A DNA stretch of 64,000 nt from Pseudomonadota bacterium (GCA_020161775.1 JAIUOW010000008.1:124001-188000), one strand, 5' to 3'; shown: positions 46,454 to 56,098, counted from the stretch's first letter. Notes: a model not told the origin generated them from the letters alone. Numbers and translations are program-made.

Positions 46454-46477
46454 AAATCAGATATTTTATTGATTTCA
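46454..46477. promoter_or_regulatory. Inverted repeat in AT-rich divergent region
   Basis: GAAATCA (46454-46460) and TGATTTC (46471-46477) form a 7 bp inverted repeat with a 10 bp spacer, about 19 bp upstream of the TTG start of the AAA ATPase gene. A likely regulator site or promoter element; unproven. Confidence 0.35.
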
Positions 46478-46580
46478 AGATAAAAATCAATAATCCAGAG
46501 AGCCGCTTGCGCGCGCGACCTGTGGCGCCAGTGTCAAAGGGTTATTACCGGCTCGTCATGGTTGCAGACAAGGCAATCAT

Positions 46581-46592
46581 TTAATATATTAA
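46581..46592. promoter_or_regulatory. Perfect palindrome overlapping hpaR promoter
   Basis: TTAATATATTAA is a 12 bp perfect palindrome 11 bp before the hpaR ATG. It contains a -10-like TATATT (46585-46590) with TTGCAG 17 bp upstream (46562-46567). MarR-family proteins bind such palindromes, so hpaR probably represses itself and the hpa genes here. Confidence 0.5.
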
Positions 46593-46603
46593 CTAATTCA
46601 ACC

Positions 46604-47038
46604 ATGAGCACCTCCTTCGTCCACCGCAACCTCCCGCGCCTGCTGCTGCAGGCGCGTGAATCCGTCATGGCGCACACGCGGCCCAGCCTGCGTGAGCATG
46701 GCCTGTCCGACCAGCAATGGCGGGTGCTGCGGGTGCTGGGCGAGCACGGCACGGTGGAGACGGGCCGGGTGGCGCGCGAGGCCTACATCCTGGGGCCCAG
46801 CCTCACGGGCGTGCTCACGCGCATGGAGCGCGACGGGCTGATCCGCCGCGAACGCGACCCCGAGGACCAGCGGCGCACCGCCGTGCAGGCCACGGCCAAG
46901 GGCATGAAGCTGGTGGAGGCGCTTTCGCACACCATCGAGGCGCACTACGCCGCGATGGAAAAGGCATTGGGCAAGCAGAAGCTGGCGCAGCTGTACGCCC
47001 TGCTGGACGAACTGATTGAACTGGAGCAACCCGAGTGA
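46604..47038 (+). CDS. hpaR: Homoprotocatechuate operon repressor HpaR (MarR family)
   Basis: A 144-residue MarR winged-helix protein. NLPRLLLQARESVMAHTRPSLREHGLSDQQWRVLRVL and GPSLTGVLTRMERDGLIRRERDPEDQRR hold helix 1-2 and the recognition helix with the beta-wing Asp-Arg. It is of the HpaR type that represses homoprotocatechuate meta-cleavage genes until an aromatic inducer binds. No good ribosome binding site before ATG 46604; the leader would be very short. Stop overlaps the next start (GTGA). Confidence 0.93.
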   Translation: MSTSFVHRNLPRLLLQARESVMAHTRPSLREHGLSDQQWRVLRVLGEHGTVETGRVAREAYILGPSLTGVLTRMERDGLIRRERDPEDQRRTAVQATAKGMKLVEALSHTIEAHYAAMEKALGKQKLAQLYALLDELIELEQPE

Positions 47039-47661
47039 GCTTTTTCCCCCAAGGCACCGTGTATGGCACGTTGCTGAATTCACAAGGTGAATGGGACGCC
47101 CTGCGCGCCCAGATGGACCAGCCGCCGTACAAGGCGCCGCCCAAGGCACCGGTGCTGTACGTCAAGCCGGCCAACACCTGGAGCGCGCATGGCGCAGCCA
47201 TCCCCGTGCCCGCGCATGTGCCGCAGGTGGAGGTGGGCGCGACCATTGCCATGGTGATGGGCCTCGCCCCGCACACGGTGGCGGGCTATGTGTTGATGAA
47301 CGACCTGTCGGTGCCGCACGCGAGCTTTTTCCGCCCGCCCGTGCGCTTCAAGTGCCTGGACGGGTTTCTGGGCATCGGCGCCGGCCTGGTGCCGCCGGCC
47401 GAAGCGGGCGACCCCGCGCGGTTCAAGCTCGAAGTGCGCATCAACGGCGAGCTGAAGCAGTCGTTCGATTTCGCAACGCTGGTGCGCCCGGCCGCGCAGC
47501 TGCTGGAAGACGTGAACGAATTCATGACGCTGCAGCCGGGCGACGTGCTGATGTTGGGCTGCGGCCCGTCGCGCCCTCTCGCCAAAGCCGGTGACCGGAT
47601 CGAGATCAGTGCGCCGGGTTTTGCCACCTTGGCCAACACGCTGGTGCAGGAGGCCGCATGA
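47035..47661 (+). CDS. hpaG1: HpaG N-terminal subunit, OPET decarboxylase
   Basis: A 208-residue fumarylacetoacetate-hydrolase-fold protein. It corresponds to the N-terminal half of the fused HpaG of E. coli, which decarboxylates 5-oxo-pent-3-ene-1,2,5-tricarboxylate to 2-hydroxy-hepta-2,4-diene-1,7-dioate. PPKAPVLYVKPANTWSAHG and GYVLMNDLSVPHASF are family blocks; ends with GDRIEISAPG. GTG 47035 overlaps the hpaR stop by 4 nt; the gene overlaps hpaG2 by 4 nt. Confidence 0.92.
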   Translation: MSFFPQGTVYGTLLNSQGEWDALRAQMDQPPYKAPPKAPVLYVKPANTWSAHGAAIPVPAHVPQVEVGATIAMVMGLAPHTVAGYVLMNDLSVPHASFFRPPVRFKCLDGFLGIGAGLVPPAEAGDPARFKLEVRINGELKQSFDFATLVRPAAQLLEDVNEFMTLQPGDVLMLGCGPSRPLAKAGDRIEISAPGFATLANTLVQEAA

Positions 47662-48404
47662 AGCACGCACGCATCATCCACAACGGCGTAACGCATGACG
47701 CCACGGAACGCGACGGCCAGTTGCTGCTGAAAGACGGCACGCTGCTCGCGCCCGAAGCCGTGCAGTGGCTGCCGCCGCTGCAGCCCACACCCCGCCCCCG
47801 CACCATCCTCGCGCTCGGCCTGAACTACGCCGACCACGCCAAGGAACTTGAATTCAAGGCGCCGGAAGAGCCGCTGGTGTTCATCAAAGGCGAGGCCACG
47901 CTGACGGGCCACCGCCAGTTCACGCGCCGCCCGGCCGGAGTGCAGTACATGCACTACGAATGCGAGCTGGCCGTGGTGATTGGCAAGACGGCGCGCAAGG
48001 TCAAGCAGGGTGACGCCTACGACTTCGTGGGCGGCTACACCGTGGCCAACGACTACGCGATCCGCGACTACCTGGAAAACTGGTACCGCCCCAACCTGCG
48101 CGTGAAAAACCGCGACACCTGCACGCCGCTGGGCCCCTGGTTCGTGGACGCGAAGGACATCGCCGACCCGCAGGCGCTCGCCCTGCAGACCACCGTGAAC
48201 GGCAAGGTCACGCAAAGCGGCAACACGCGCGACATGATTTTCAACGTGCCCTTCCTCATCGAGTACTTCAGCGCGTTCATGACGCTTTCGCCAGGCGACC
48301 TGATCCTGACCGGCACGCCCGACGGCGTGGTGGACTGCAAGGCGGGCGACGTGGTGGTAACCACGATCGAAAACGTCGGCGACCTCATCAACACCATCCA
48401 GTAA
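47658..48404 (+). CDS. hpaG2: HpaG C-terminal subunit, HHDD isomerase
   Basis: A 248-residue FAH-family enzyme: ILALGLNYADHAKELEFKAPEEPLVFIKG, then ECELAVVIG (metal-binding E-x-E) and VANDYAIRD (metal Asp), and SGNTRDMIFNVPFLIEYFS, DLILTGTPDG. It isomerises 2-hydroxy-hepta-2,4-diene-1,7-dioate to 2-oxo-hept-3-ene-1,7-dioate, the step after HpaG1. ATGA overlap with hpaG1 implies coupled translation of the two subunits in roughly equal amounts. Confidence 0.93.
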   Translation: MKHARIIHNGVTHDATERDGQLLLKDGTLLAPEAVQWLPPLQPTPRPRTILALGLNYADHAKELEFKAPEEPLVFIKGEATLTGHRQFTRRPAGVQYMHYECELAVVIGKTARKVKQGDAYDFVGGYTVANDYAIRDYLENWYRPNLRVKNRDTCTPLGPWFVDAKDIADPQALALQTTVNGKVTQSGNTRDMIFNVPFLIEYFSAFMTLSPGDLILTGTPDGVVDCKAGDVVVTTIENVGDLINTIQ

Positions 48405-48412
48405 GCAGCACC

Positions 48413-49870
48413 ATGCAGATCAACCACCTGATCGACGGCAAGACCGTCACCGGCCGAGACTATTTCGAGACCGTCAACCCCGCCACGCAAGAGGTTCTGG
48501 CCGAAGTCGCCGCGGGCGGCGAGGCCGAAGTGAATGCCGCCGTGGCCGCCGCCAAGGCCGCATTCCCGAAATGGGCCGGCACGCCCGCGCCCCAGCGCGC
48601 CAGGCTCATGCGCAAGCTAGGCGAGCTGATCGCCAGGCATGTGCCCGAGATCGCGCAGACCGAAACCAACGATACCGGCCAGGTCATCAGCCAGACCGGC
48701 AAGCAGCTGGTGCCGCGCTCGGCCGACAACTTCACCTACTTTGCCGAGATGTGCACGCGGGTGGACGGCCACACCTACCCGACCGAGACGCACCTGAACT
48801 ACACGCTGTTCCACCCCGTGGGCGTGTGCGCGCTGATCAGCCCCTGGAACGTGCCGTTCATGACGTCCACCTGGAAGGTCGCGCCCTGCCTGGCGTTCGG
48901 CAACACCGCCGTGCTGAAGATGAGCGAGCTGTCGCCGCTGACGGCCGCACGCCTGGGCGAACTCGCCCTGGAAGCCGGCATCCCCGCCGGCGTGCTGAAC
49001 ATCGTGCACGGCTACGGCAAGGACGCGGGCGAGCCGCTGATCAAGCACGCCGACGTGCGCGCGGTGTCGTTCACCGGCTCCACCGCCACGGGCAACCGCA
49101 TCGTGCAGCAGGCGGGCCTGAAGAAGTTCAGCATGGAGCTGGGCGGCAAGAGCCCGTTCGTGATTTTTGAAGACGCCGACCTGGACCGCGCGCTGGACGC
49201 CGCCGTGTTCATGATCTTTTCCAACAACGGCGAGCGCTGCACGGCGGGCAGCCGCATCCTGGTGCAGCAGAGCATCTATGCCGACTTCGCCGCGAAGTTC
49301 GCCGAGCGCGCGAAGAAGGTCGTGGTGGGCGACCCGCTGGACGAGAAGACCATCATCGGCCCGATGATTTCGCAGGGCCACCTGGCCAAGGTGCGCAGCT
49401 ACATCGAGCTGGGCCCCAAGGAAGGCGCAACGATGCTGTGCGGTGGCCTGGGCGCGCCCGACCTGCCGGACCGCGTGAAGAAGGGCAACTACGTGTTGCC
49501 CACCGTCTTTGCCGACGTGGACAACCGCATGCGCATCGCGCAGGAGGAAATCTTTGGCCCCGTGGCCTGCCTGATCCCGTTCAAGGACGAGGCCGACGCG
49601 ATTGAAAAGGCCAACGACATCCAGTACGGCCTGTCCAGCTATGTGTGGACCGAGAACATTGGCCGTGCCCACCGGGTGGCTGCTGCGGTCGAGGCGGGCA
49701 TGTGCTTTGTGAACAGCCAGAACGTGCGGGACCTGCGCCAGCCGTTTGGCGGGACCAAGGCCTCTGGCACCGGTCGTGAAGGCGGTACGTGGAGTTACGA
49801 AGTTTTCTGTGAGCCGAAGAACGTTGCTGTTTCTCTTGGGTCTCACCATATTCCGCATTGGGGTGTGTGA
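48413..49870 (+). CDS. hpaE: 5-carboxymethyl-2-hydroxymuconate semialdehyde dehydrogenase
   Basis: A 485-residue NAD-dependent aldehyde dehydrogenase. Catalytic Cys in NNGERCTAGSR (about 275-285), catalytic Glu in MELGGKSP (about 243-250), NAD site SFTGSTATG. It oxidises the ring-cleavage product of homoprotocatechuate to the tricarboxylate that HpaG1 decarboxylates. 8 bp after hpaG2. A 324 bp gap with paired palindromes follows before hpaD. Confidence 0.95.
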   Translation: MQINHLIDGKTVTGRDYFETVNPATQEVLAEVAAGGEAEVNAAVAAAKAAFPKWAGTPAPQRARLMRKLGELIARHVPEIAQTETNDTGQVISQTGKQLVPRSADNFTYFAEMCTRVDGHTYPTETHLNYTLFHPVGVCALISPWNVPFMTSTWKVAPCLAFGNTAVLKMSELSPLTAARLGELALEAGIPAGVLNIVHGYGKDAGEPLIKHADVRAVSFTGSTATGNRIVQQAGLKKFSMELGGKSPFVIFEDADLDRALDAAVFMIFSNNGERCTAGSRILVQQSIYADFAAKFAERAKKVVVGDPLDEKTIIGPMISQGHLAKVRSYIELGPKEGATMLCGGLGAPDLPDRVKKGNYVLPTVFADVDNRMRIAQEEIFGPVACLIPFKDEADAIEKANDIQYGLSSYVWTENIGRAHRVAAAVEAGMCFVNSQNVRDLRQPFGGTKASGTGREGGTWSYEVFCEPKNVAVSLGSHHIPHWGV

Positions 49871-49899
49871 CGTGTTTGCTTCACGCCCACGTTACCTCG

Positions 49900-49999
49900 G
49901 GCTCGGGCGTGCGGGGTACTCTGCTCCGCGAATGTCCCCCGGGGGCTGCGCCCCCTCCTCCTTTATTTCGCTGCGCAGAATACCCCACCCACCCGAGCC
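49900..49999. repeat. Large imperfect stem-loop element, left copy
   Basis: A roughly 25 bp outer stem (49900-49924 with 49975-49999, about 20 of 25 positions pairing) encloses a core with CCCCCTCCTCCTTTATTTCG. The core is homologous, in inverted orientation, to that of the element at 50043-50148. Together they fill most of the 324 bp gap between hpaE and hpaD, which shows no ORF of its own. Confidence 0.8.
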
Positions 50000-50042
50000 A
50001 ACGTGTCGCGGTCGGTCGGCGCACGCGCCACACGCTCGTAGC

Positions 50043-50148
50043 GGGTTGGCGGCGGCGGGTGCCCGCCGCAGCGACATAAAGGAGGAGGGCCGGGCGCAGC
50101 CCGGACCGGGGGACAGTCGCGGAGGCGGGCACCCGTCGTCGCCAACCC
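50043..50148. repeat. Large imperfect stem-loop element, right copy
   Basis: Outer stem 50043-50067 pairs with 50124-50148 at about 23 of 25 positions. The core GCGACATAAAGGAGGAGG is the inverted counterpart of the left copy. Looks like a REP/MITE-type extragenic element. Confidence 0.8.
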
Positions 50149-50194
50149 GCGAAGCGAAAGCAATGGACACAGCGTCACCAACAAGGACCGACAA

Positions 50195-51121
50195 ATGGGC
50201 AAACTAGCACTCGCCGCCAAGATCACCCACGTCCCGTCGATGTACCTCAGCGAGCTGGAAGGCGCGCGCAAGGGCACGCGCCAGGACGCGATTGACGGGC
50301 ACCTGGAGATTGACCGGCGCTGCCGCGCCGCCGGCGTGGACACCATCGTGGTGTTTGACACGCACTGGCTGGTCAACGCCAATTACCACATCAACTGCGC
50401 ACCGCACTTCAAGGGCCTGTACACCAGCAACGAGCTGCCGCATTTCATCAGCAACATGGGCTTCGAGTTTCCGGGCAACCCGGCGCTGGGCAAGTTGCTG
50501 GCCAGGGTGTGCAACGAATGGAGCGTGGAAACGCTGGCGCACGACGCCACCACGCTCAACCCCGAATACGGCACCCTGGTGCCCATGCGCTACATGAACA
50601 CCGACCAGCACTACAAGGTGGTGTCGGTATCGGCGCTGTGCCAGGCGCATTACCTGAACGACAGCGCGCGCCTGGGCTGGGCCATCCGCCGCGCGATTGA
50701 AGACGAATACGACGGCACCGTGGCGATTTTTGCCAGCGGCTCGCTGAGCCACCGCTTTGCGCAGAACGGCCTGGCACCCGAATACGGATTCAAGATCTGG
50801 AGCCCCTTCCTGGAGCAGCTGGACCGCAACGTGGTGCGCATGTGGGAAAACGCCGAATGGAAAGACTTCTGCACCATGCTGCCCGAATACGCCAGCAAGG
50901 GCCACGGCGAAGGCTTCATGCACGACACCGCGATGCTGCTGGGTGCCCTGGGCTGGACGGACTACGACGGCCGCGCCGAGGTGGTCACGCCGTACTTTGG
51001 CGCGTCGGGCACGGGCCAGATCAACGCGATCTTTCCCGTCACGCCACAAACCGGCGCGGCCATCCCCGCCGCGCAGGCTTCGTCGGCGCAGGGCTACACC
51101 AACGTGAACCAGCGCCTGTAG
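50195..51121 (+). CDS. hpaD: 3,4-dihydroxyphenylacetate 2,3-dioxygenase
   Basis: A 308-residue LigB-type (class III) extradiol dioxygenase that opens the ring of homoprotocatechuate. KITHVPSMYLSELEGARKG and FDTHWLVNANYHINC carry the iron-binding His residues; ASGSLSHRFAQNG and GHGEGFMHDT are further family blocks. It is the first committed ring-cleavage step of the pathway. Sits after the two palindromic elements, so its expression may need its own promoter or read-through. Confidence 0.95.
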   Translation: MGKLALAAKITHVPSMYLSELEGARKGTRQDAIDGHLEIDRRCRAAGVDTIVVFDTHWLVNANYHINCAPHFKGLYTSNELPHFISNMGFEFPGNPALGKLLARVCNEWSVETLAHDATTLNPEYGTLVPMRYMNTDQHYKVVSVSALCQAHYLNDSARLGWAIRRAIEDEYDGTVAIFASGSLSHRFAQNGLAPEYGFKIWSPFLEQLDRNVVRMWENAEWKDFCTMLPEYASKGHGEGFMHDTAMLLGALGWTDYDGRAEVVTPYFGASGTGQINAIFPVTPQTGAAIPAAQASSAQGYTNVNQRL

Positions 51122-51123
51122 CC

Positions 51124-51525
51124 ATGCCGCATCTCGTCATTCTCTATACGCCCAACCTGGACGCCGCCACCGACATGACGGTGCTGTGCCGGGCGCTGGC
51201 CGACGCCATGCTGGCGGTGCGCGACGAAGACGGCAAGCAGGTCTTCCCCACCGGCGGCACGCGCGTGCTGGCTTATCCTGCTGCCCACTTTGCGGTGGCC
51301 GATGGCCAGCGCGACTACGCGTTCGTGTACCTGAACCTGCGCATGGGAACCGGCCGCAGCGCTGCCACGCAAAAGCGCGCGGGCGATGTGGTACTGGCCA
51401 CAGCCAAAGCGCACCTTGATCCGCTGATGGCAACGCGGCTGATCGGCGTGACCGTGAACGTCGACGAGAGCCCCGGCCAGGTGTACGACGGCAAGCACAG
51501 CAACATCCACCCGTTATTTAAATGA
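51124..51525 (+). CDS. hpaF: 5-carboxymethyl-2-hydroxymuconate delta-isomerase
   Basis: A 133-residue tautomerase-fold protein. MPHLVILYTPNLD gives the catalytic N-terminal Pro exposed after Met removal; YAFVYLNLRMGTGRSAATQKRAGD is the conserved trimer core. It isomerises CHM in the homoprotocatechuate pathway. ATG 51124 lies 2 nt after the hpaD stop. Confidence 0.94.
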   Translation: MPHLVILYTPNLDAATDMTVLCRALADAMLAVRDEDGKQVFPTGGTRVLAYPAAHFAVADGQRDYAFVYLNLRMGTGRSAATQKRAGDVVLATAKAHLDPLMATRLIGVTVNVDESPGQVYDGKHSNIHPLFK

Positions 51526-51600
51526 CCCCCCGAAGCGCCTTCGGCGCCTCCCCCCAAGGGGGGCGCCCCCAACGGCCCGGCGAAGCCGGTTCCGCGGCGG
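51526..51600. repeat. Dispersed GC-rich intergenic repeat, copy 2
   Basis: Matches the reverse complement of the unit at 37436-37512 almost base for base. It begins at the hpaF stop and ends 18 bp before the hpaH start. Confidence 0.85.
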
Positions 51601-51618
51601 CACTGGAAAGAACCCACC

Positions 51619-52419
51619 ATGCTTGATACAGCCACCATCAACACCCTCGCCGCCAAACTGGACGCCAGCGAAAAATCGCGCGTACAGGTCGAGCATTTTT
51701 CCAAACGCTTTCCGGGCATGACCATTGAGGACGGCTACGCCATCTCGCGTGCCTGGGTCGCCATGAAGATCGCCGAGGGGCGCACCGTGCGCGGCCACAA
51801 GATCGGCCTGACCTCGCGCGCCATGCAGATCTCCAGCCAGATTGACGAGCCCGACTACGGCACGCTGCTGGACGACATGTTCTTCGAGCCCGGCGACATC
51901 CCCACGGAACGCTTCATCGCGCCGCGCGTGGAGGTGGAGCTGGCCTTTGTGCTGAAGAAGAAGCTCGAAGGCACCCAGGTCACCGTGGACGACGTGCTGG
52001 ACGCCACCGACTACGTGACCCCCGCCATCGAGATCATCGACGCGCGCATCGAGCAGTTTGACCGCCACACCAAGGTCATGCGCAAGGTCTTCGACACCAT
52101 TTCGGACAACGCGGCCAACGCCGGCATCGTGCTGGGCGGCAACAAGGTCGCGCCGCGCTCGGTGGACCTGCCCTGGTGCGGCGCCATCCTGCGGCAAAAC
52201 GGCGCGGTGGAGGAAACCGGCCTGGCTGCCGGCGTGCAGGGCCACCCGGCCGTGGGCGTGGCCTGGCTGGCGCACAAGCTCGCGCCCTGGGGTGAATGCC
52301 TGCAGGCTGGCGAGGTGGTGCTGGCAGGCTCATTCACCCGGCCCGTGGCGGCCAAAGTGGGCGACGTGTTTGACGCCGACTACGGCGCGCTCGGGCGTTT
52401 TGAATTCAGATTTGTTTGA
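51619..52419 (+). CDS. hpaH: 2-oxo-hept-3-ene-1,7-dioate hydratase
   Basis: A 266-residue FAH/MhpD-fold hydratase. [34 protein letters not shown] (metal-binding E-x-E) and [28 protein letters not shown] are family blocks. It adds water to the hept-3-ene-dioate, giving 4-hydroxy-2-oxo-heptane-1,7-dioate. 7 nt before hpaI. Confidence 0.94.
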   Translation: MLDTATINTLAAKLDASEKSRVQVEHFSKRFPGMTIEDGYAISRAWVAMKIAEGRTVRGHKIGLTSRAMQISSQIDEPDYGTLLDDMFFEPGDIPTERFIAPRVEVELAFVLKKKLEGTQVTVDDVLDATDYVTPAIEIIDARIEQFDRHTKVMRKVFDTISDNAANAGIVLGGNKVAPRSVDLPWCGAILRQNGAVEETGLAAGVQGHPAVGVAWLAHKLAPWGECLQAGEVVLAGSFTRPVAAKVGDVFDADYGALGRFEFRFV

Positions 52420-52426
52420 GGGCACC

Positions 52427-53248
52427 ATGCAGACACCCACCAATACCTTCAAGCAGGCGCTGGCCGACAAGCGCGCCCAGATCGGCCTGTGGATGGGCCT
52501 GGCCGACCACTACGCCACCGAGATCTGCGCGGGCGCGGGCTTTGACTGGCTGCTGATCGACGGCGAGCACGCACCCAATGACCTGCGCACCATCTTGCAG
52601 CAGGCGCAGGCCATTGCCGCCTACCCGGCGTCGCACGCCATCGCGCGCATTCCCATGGGCCACGGTCATGTGGGCCAGGCGCTGATCAAGCAGTACCTGG
52701 ACTTGGGGTTGCAGACCCTGCTGGTGCCCATGGTGGACACCGCAGCGCAGGCTGCCGAGATCGTGCGCTGCGCGCGCTACCCGCAAGACCATGGCGGCGG
52801 CGGCATCCGTGGCATGGCCGGCGCCCGTGCCTCGCGCTGGGGCCGGTACCCGGCCTATGCCAGGGAAGCCAACGCCCAGGTCTGCCTGCTGGTGCAGGCC
52901 GAGACCGCCGAATCGCTGGCCAACCTGGACGCGATTGCCGCCACCGACGGCGTAGACGGCGTGTTCATCGGCCCGGCCGACCTGTCGGCGTCCATGGGCC
53001 ACGTGGGCAACCCCGGCCACCCCGATGTGCAGGCCGCGATTGAAGACGCCATCCAGCGCATCCTCAAGGCCGGCAAGGCGCCGGGCATCCTGACGCCCGA
53101 CGAGGTGCAGGCGCGCAAGTACCTGGAGATGGGCGCGCTGTTCGTGGCCGTGGGGCTGGACACCAACCTGCTGGTGCGCGCCACCACCGCGCTGGCCGCG
53201 AAGTTCAAGGCTGGCACGCAAGACCTGCCCGCCAGCAAGACCTACTGA
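52427..53248 (+). CDS. hpaI: 4-hydroxy-2-oxo-heptane-1,7-dioate aldolase
   Basis: A 273-residue class II (metal) pyruvate aldolase. DGEHAPND holds the catalytic His; [17 protein letters not shown] and [17 protein letters not shown] give the metal-binding Glu and Asp. It splits the pathway's last intermediate into pyruvate and succinate semialdehyde. ATG 52427 chosen. Confidence 0.95.
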   Translation: MQTPTNTFKQALADKRAQIGLWMGLADHYATEICAGAGFDWLLIDGEHAPNDLRTILQQAQAIAAYPASHAIARIPMGHGHVGQALIKQYLDLGLQTLLVPMVDTAAQAAEIVRCARYPQDHGGGGIRGMAGARASRWGRYPAYAREANAQVCLLVQAETAESLANLDAIAATDGVDGVFIGPADLSASMGHVGNPGHPDVQAAIEDAIQRILKAGKAPGILTPDEVQARKYLEMGALFVAVGLDTNLLVRATTALAAKFKAGTQDLPASKTY

Positions 53249-53255
53249 CCACGCC

Positions 53256-54977
53256 ATGACCGACACGCCGCGCAAGTTCCGCTCCGCCACGATCTACGAA
53301 GGCACGATCCGCGCCACCACGCGCAGCTTCCTGCACGCGCTGGGCCAGGACGAGGACGAGCTCACCCGGCCGCATGTGGGCGTGTTCCACACGGGCGGCG
53401 AGATGAGCCCGTGCAACATGAACCTGCGCGACCAGGCCCAGCATGCCAAGACGGGCATCTATGCGGCCGGCGGCATGCCGCACGAATGCCCCGTGGTGTC
53501 GGTCAGCGACGGGCTGACCATGGCGCATTCGGGCATGCGCTTTTCATTGATCTCGCGCGAGCTGATCGCCGACAGCGTGGAGGCATCGACGCGCGGCCAC
53601 CAGTGGGACGGCATCTTTGCCATCGGCGCCTGCGACAAGAACCTGCCGGGCCTGATGATGGGCATGGTGCGTTGCAACGTGCCCAGCGTGTTCGTGCACG
53701 GCGGCTCGGCCCTGCCCGGCCAGATGCCGGGCGTGGACGGGCGCGACCTGAACGTGGTGGACACCTACGAGACCATCGGCAAGGTGCTGGCCGGCGACGC
53801 CACGCAGGACGAGCTGAAAGCCATGAGCCAGGCCTGCCTGCCCACGGCCGGCGCCTGCGCCGGGCAGTTCACCGCCAACACCATGGGCATGGTGTCCGAG
53901 GCCATTGGCCTGGCGCCGATTGGCTCCAGCATGGTGCCGGCGGTGTTCAGCGAGCGGGCGCCGCTCATGCGCCGCACGGCCAGGACACTGATGGCGGCGG
54001 TCATGGGTGAAGCCCCCTTGCCGCGCGACATCGTCACGCGCAAGGCGCTGGAGAACGCCTGCGCCATCGTGTCGGCCACCGGCGGCTCCACCAATGCCGC
54101 GCTGCACATCCCCGCGATTGCGCATGAGGCCGGCATTGCCTTTCACCTGGACGATGTGGCCGAAGTGTTTGCCCGCACGCCGCTGATCGGCGACCTGCGC
54201 CCCGGCGGCAAGTACCTGGCGCGCGACGTGCACTACATTGGCGGCGCGCAGGTCATCCTGCGCGAGCTGCTGCGCGGCGGCTTCCTGCATGGCGACGCGC
54301 TCACCTTCACCGGCCGCACGCTGGCGCAGGAGATCGAATCGGCGAACGCCCCCGACGGCCGGGTGGTGCGCACCCTGGAAGACGCGCTCAGCCGCGACGG
54401 CGGGCTGGCCGTGCTCAAGGGCAACCTGTGCCCCGACGGCGCGCTGCTGAAGACCGCGGGCCTGAAGACGCTGGTGCACAGCGGCCCGGCGCGCGTGTTT
54501 GAAAACGAGGAAGAGGCCCAGGCCGCCGTGCAGCAGATGCGCTACGCCGCGGGCGACGTGATCGTGATCCGCAACGAAGGCCCGCGCGGCAGCCCCGGCA
54601 TGCGCGAGATGCTGGGCATCACCGCGCTGCTGTACGGCCAGGGCATGGGCGACAAGGTAGCCCTGCTGACCGACGGGCGGTTTTCGGGCGCCACGCGCGG
54701 CCTGTGCATTGGCTACGCCGGGCCCGAGGCCGCCGACGGCGGGCCGATCGCCGCTTTGCGCGACGGCGACATGGTGCGCATTGACGCGCGGCCGGACGCA
54801 CGCAGCATCACGGTGGACCTGACGCCCGCGGAAATCCGCGCGCGGCTTGAAGGCATGCAAAAGGCCGCAGCACCACGCGGCGGGTTACTGGAAAAGTACG
54901 CTGCGACCGTGCGGCCCAGCCACCAGGGCGCCGTCACGCATTCGGGAGGGGTTGTCTGGATGCGCGATGCGTCATGA
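53256..54977 (+). CDS. IlvD/Edd family dehydratase
   Basis: A 573-residue Fe-S dehydratase. The three cluster cysteines appear in SPCNMN (about 53), [10 protein letters not shown] (about 126) and [15 protein letters not shown] (about 199), with a long [23 protein letters not shown] block near the C-terminus. This fits dihydroxy-acid or sugar-acid (arabonate-type) dehydratases; the true ilvD is usually next to other ilv genes, so a sugar-acid or related catabolic role here is more likely. 7 nt after hpaI, so in the same transcript. Confidence 0.9.
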   Translation: MTDTPRKFRSATIYEGTIRATTRSFLHALGQDEDELTRPHVGVFHTGGEMSPCNMNLRDQAQHAKTGIYAAGGMPHECPVVSVSDGLTMAHSGMRFSLISRELIADSVEASTRGHQWDGIFAIGACDKNLPGLMMGMVRCNVPSVFVHGGSALPGQMPGVDGRDLNVVDTYETIGKVLAGDATQDELKAMSQACLPTAGACAGQFTANTMGMVSEAIGLAPIGSSMVPAVFSERAPLMRRTARTLMAAVMGEAPLPRDIVTRKALENACAIVSATGGSTNAALHIPAIAHEAGIAFHLDDVAEVFARTPLIGDLRPGGKYLARDVHYIGGAQVILRELLRGGFLHGDALTFTGRTLAQEIESANAPDGRVVRTLEDALSRDGGLAVLKGNLCPDGALLKTAGLKTLVHSGPARVFENEEEAQAAVQQMRYAAGDVIVIRNEGPRGSPGMREMLGITALLYGQGMGDKVALLTDGRFSGATRGLCIGYAGPEAADGGPIAALRDGDMVRIDARPDARSITVDLTPAEIRARLEGMQKAAAPRGGLLEKYAATVRPSHQGAVTHSGGVVWMRDAS

Positions 54978-55031
54978 GCACCTAGACTCACGGCTCCCTT
55001 TTTCTTCATTCCCTTTACGGAGACAAACACC

Positions 55032-56021
55032 ATGACCTTCTCGCGTCGCCAAGTCCTGCAGTCCGCTGGCGCATCGGCATTCCTGGCAAGCCTGGGCCAA
55101 TCCGCCTTTGCGCAGGCCCAGCTGGAAAACACCAAGATCATCACCGGCTTTGCCGCCGGTGGCACGTCCGACACCATTTGCCGGCGCGTTGCGCAGAAGC
55201 TGCAAGGCGACTTTGCCAAGACCGCCGTGGTCGAGAACAAGACCGGCGCGGGCGGCCAGATTGCGGTGCAGACCGTCAAGGCCGCCGCACCGGACGGCAC
55301 CAGCATCCTGCAGACGCCGACCTCCATCCTCACGATCTACCCGCACATCTACAAGAAGCTGGCCTATGAACCGATGACCGACCTGACGCCGGTGACACTG
55401 GGCTGCGTGTTTGACTTTGGCCTGGCCGTTGGCCCGGCCGTGCCACTGGGCGTGCGGACCGTGCCCGAATTCCTGGCCTGGGCCAAGGGCAACCCGCTGG
55501 GCGCCAACTTCGGTTCGCCAGCGGCCGGCTCTACCCCGCACTTCATCGGCGCGCTGCTGGGCAAGAACGCTGGCGTGGACCTCAAGCATGCCGCCTACCG
55601 TGGCACGCAGCCGGCCATGCTGGACCTGCTGGGCGGCAACGTGTCGGCCGTGTCCGGCCCGATCGGCGACCTGACGCAGCACCTGCCCACGGGCAAGGTC
55701 CGCATCCTGGGCGTGTCGGGAGCCAAGCGCAACCGCTTTGCGCCGGACGTGCCCACCTATGAGGAACAGGGCATCAAGAACGCCACGCACAGCGAATGGT
55801 TTGCGTTCTTCCTGCCGGCCAAGGCCGCGCCCGAGCTGGTGGCCCGCCTGAATGCGTCGATGAAGAACGCGCTCGCGCAAAAGGACGTGATCGACGGCCT
55901 GAACGGTTTTGGCCTGGAAGCCATGTCGTCCACCCCCGCCGAGCTGACCGAGCTGATCAAGCGCGACACCGCCAAGTGGGCGCCGATCGTGAAGCAGGTC
56001 GGCTTTACAGCAGAGGCATAA
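55032..56021 (+). CDS. Bug/TctC-family solute-binding protein
   Basis: A 329-residue periplasmic receptor with a Tat-like signal (SRRQVLQSAGASAFLASLG, cleavage after QSAFAQ). IITGFAAGGTSDTICRRVAQKL and PLGANFGSPAAGSTPHF are the TctC/Bug motifs that grip small carboxylates. Such receptors feed tripartite tricarboxylate transporters, but no TctA/TctB membrane genes are in the window. It may bring in or sense an aromatic or sugar acid for the neighbouring enzymes. Confidence 0.92.
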   Translation: MTFSRRQVLQSAGASAFLASLGQSAFAQAQLENTKIITGFAAGGTSDTICRRVAQKLQGDFAKTAVVENKTGAGGQIAVQTVKAAAPDGTSILQTPTSILTIYPHIYKKLAYEPMTDLTPVTLGCVFDFGLAVGPAVPLGVRTVPEFLAWAKGNPLGANFGSPAAGSTPHFIGALLGKNAGVDLKHAAYRGTQPAMLDLLGGNVSAVSGPIGDLTQHLPTGKVRILGVSGAKRNRFAPDVPTYEEQGIKNATHSEWFAFFLPAKAAPELVARLNASMKNALAQKDVIDGLNGFGLEAMSSTPAELTELIKRDTAKWAPIVKQVGFTAEA

Positions 56022-56024
56022 AAC

Positions 56025-56098
56025 CACCCCCGAGGCGCTTTGCGCCTCCCCCTCAAGGGGGCGACACCAGCGGCCCGGCAAAGCCGGTTCCGTGGTGT
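56025..56098. repeat. Dispersed GC-rich intergenic repeat, copy 3
   Basis: Same orientation as copy 2, with some substitutions; shares the block GGCCCGGCAAAGCCGGTTCC. It separates the TctC-like gene from the aldolase gene. Confidence 0.8.
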
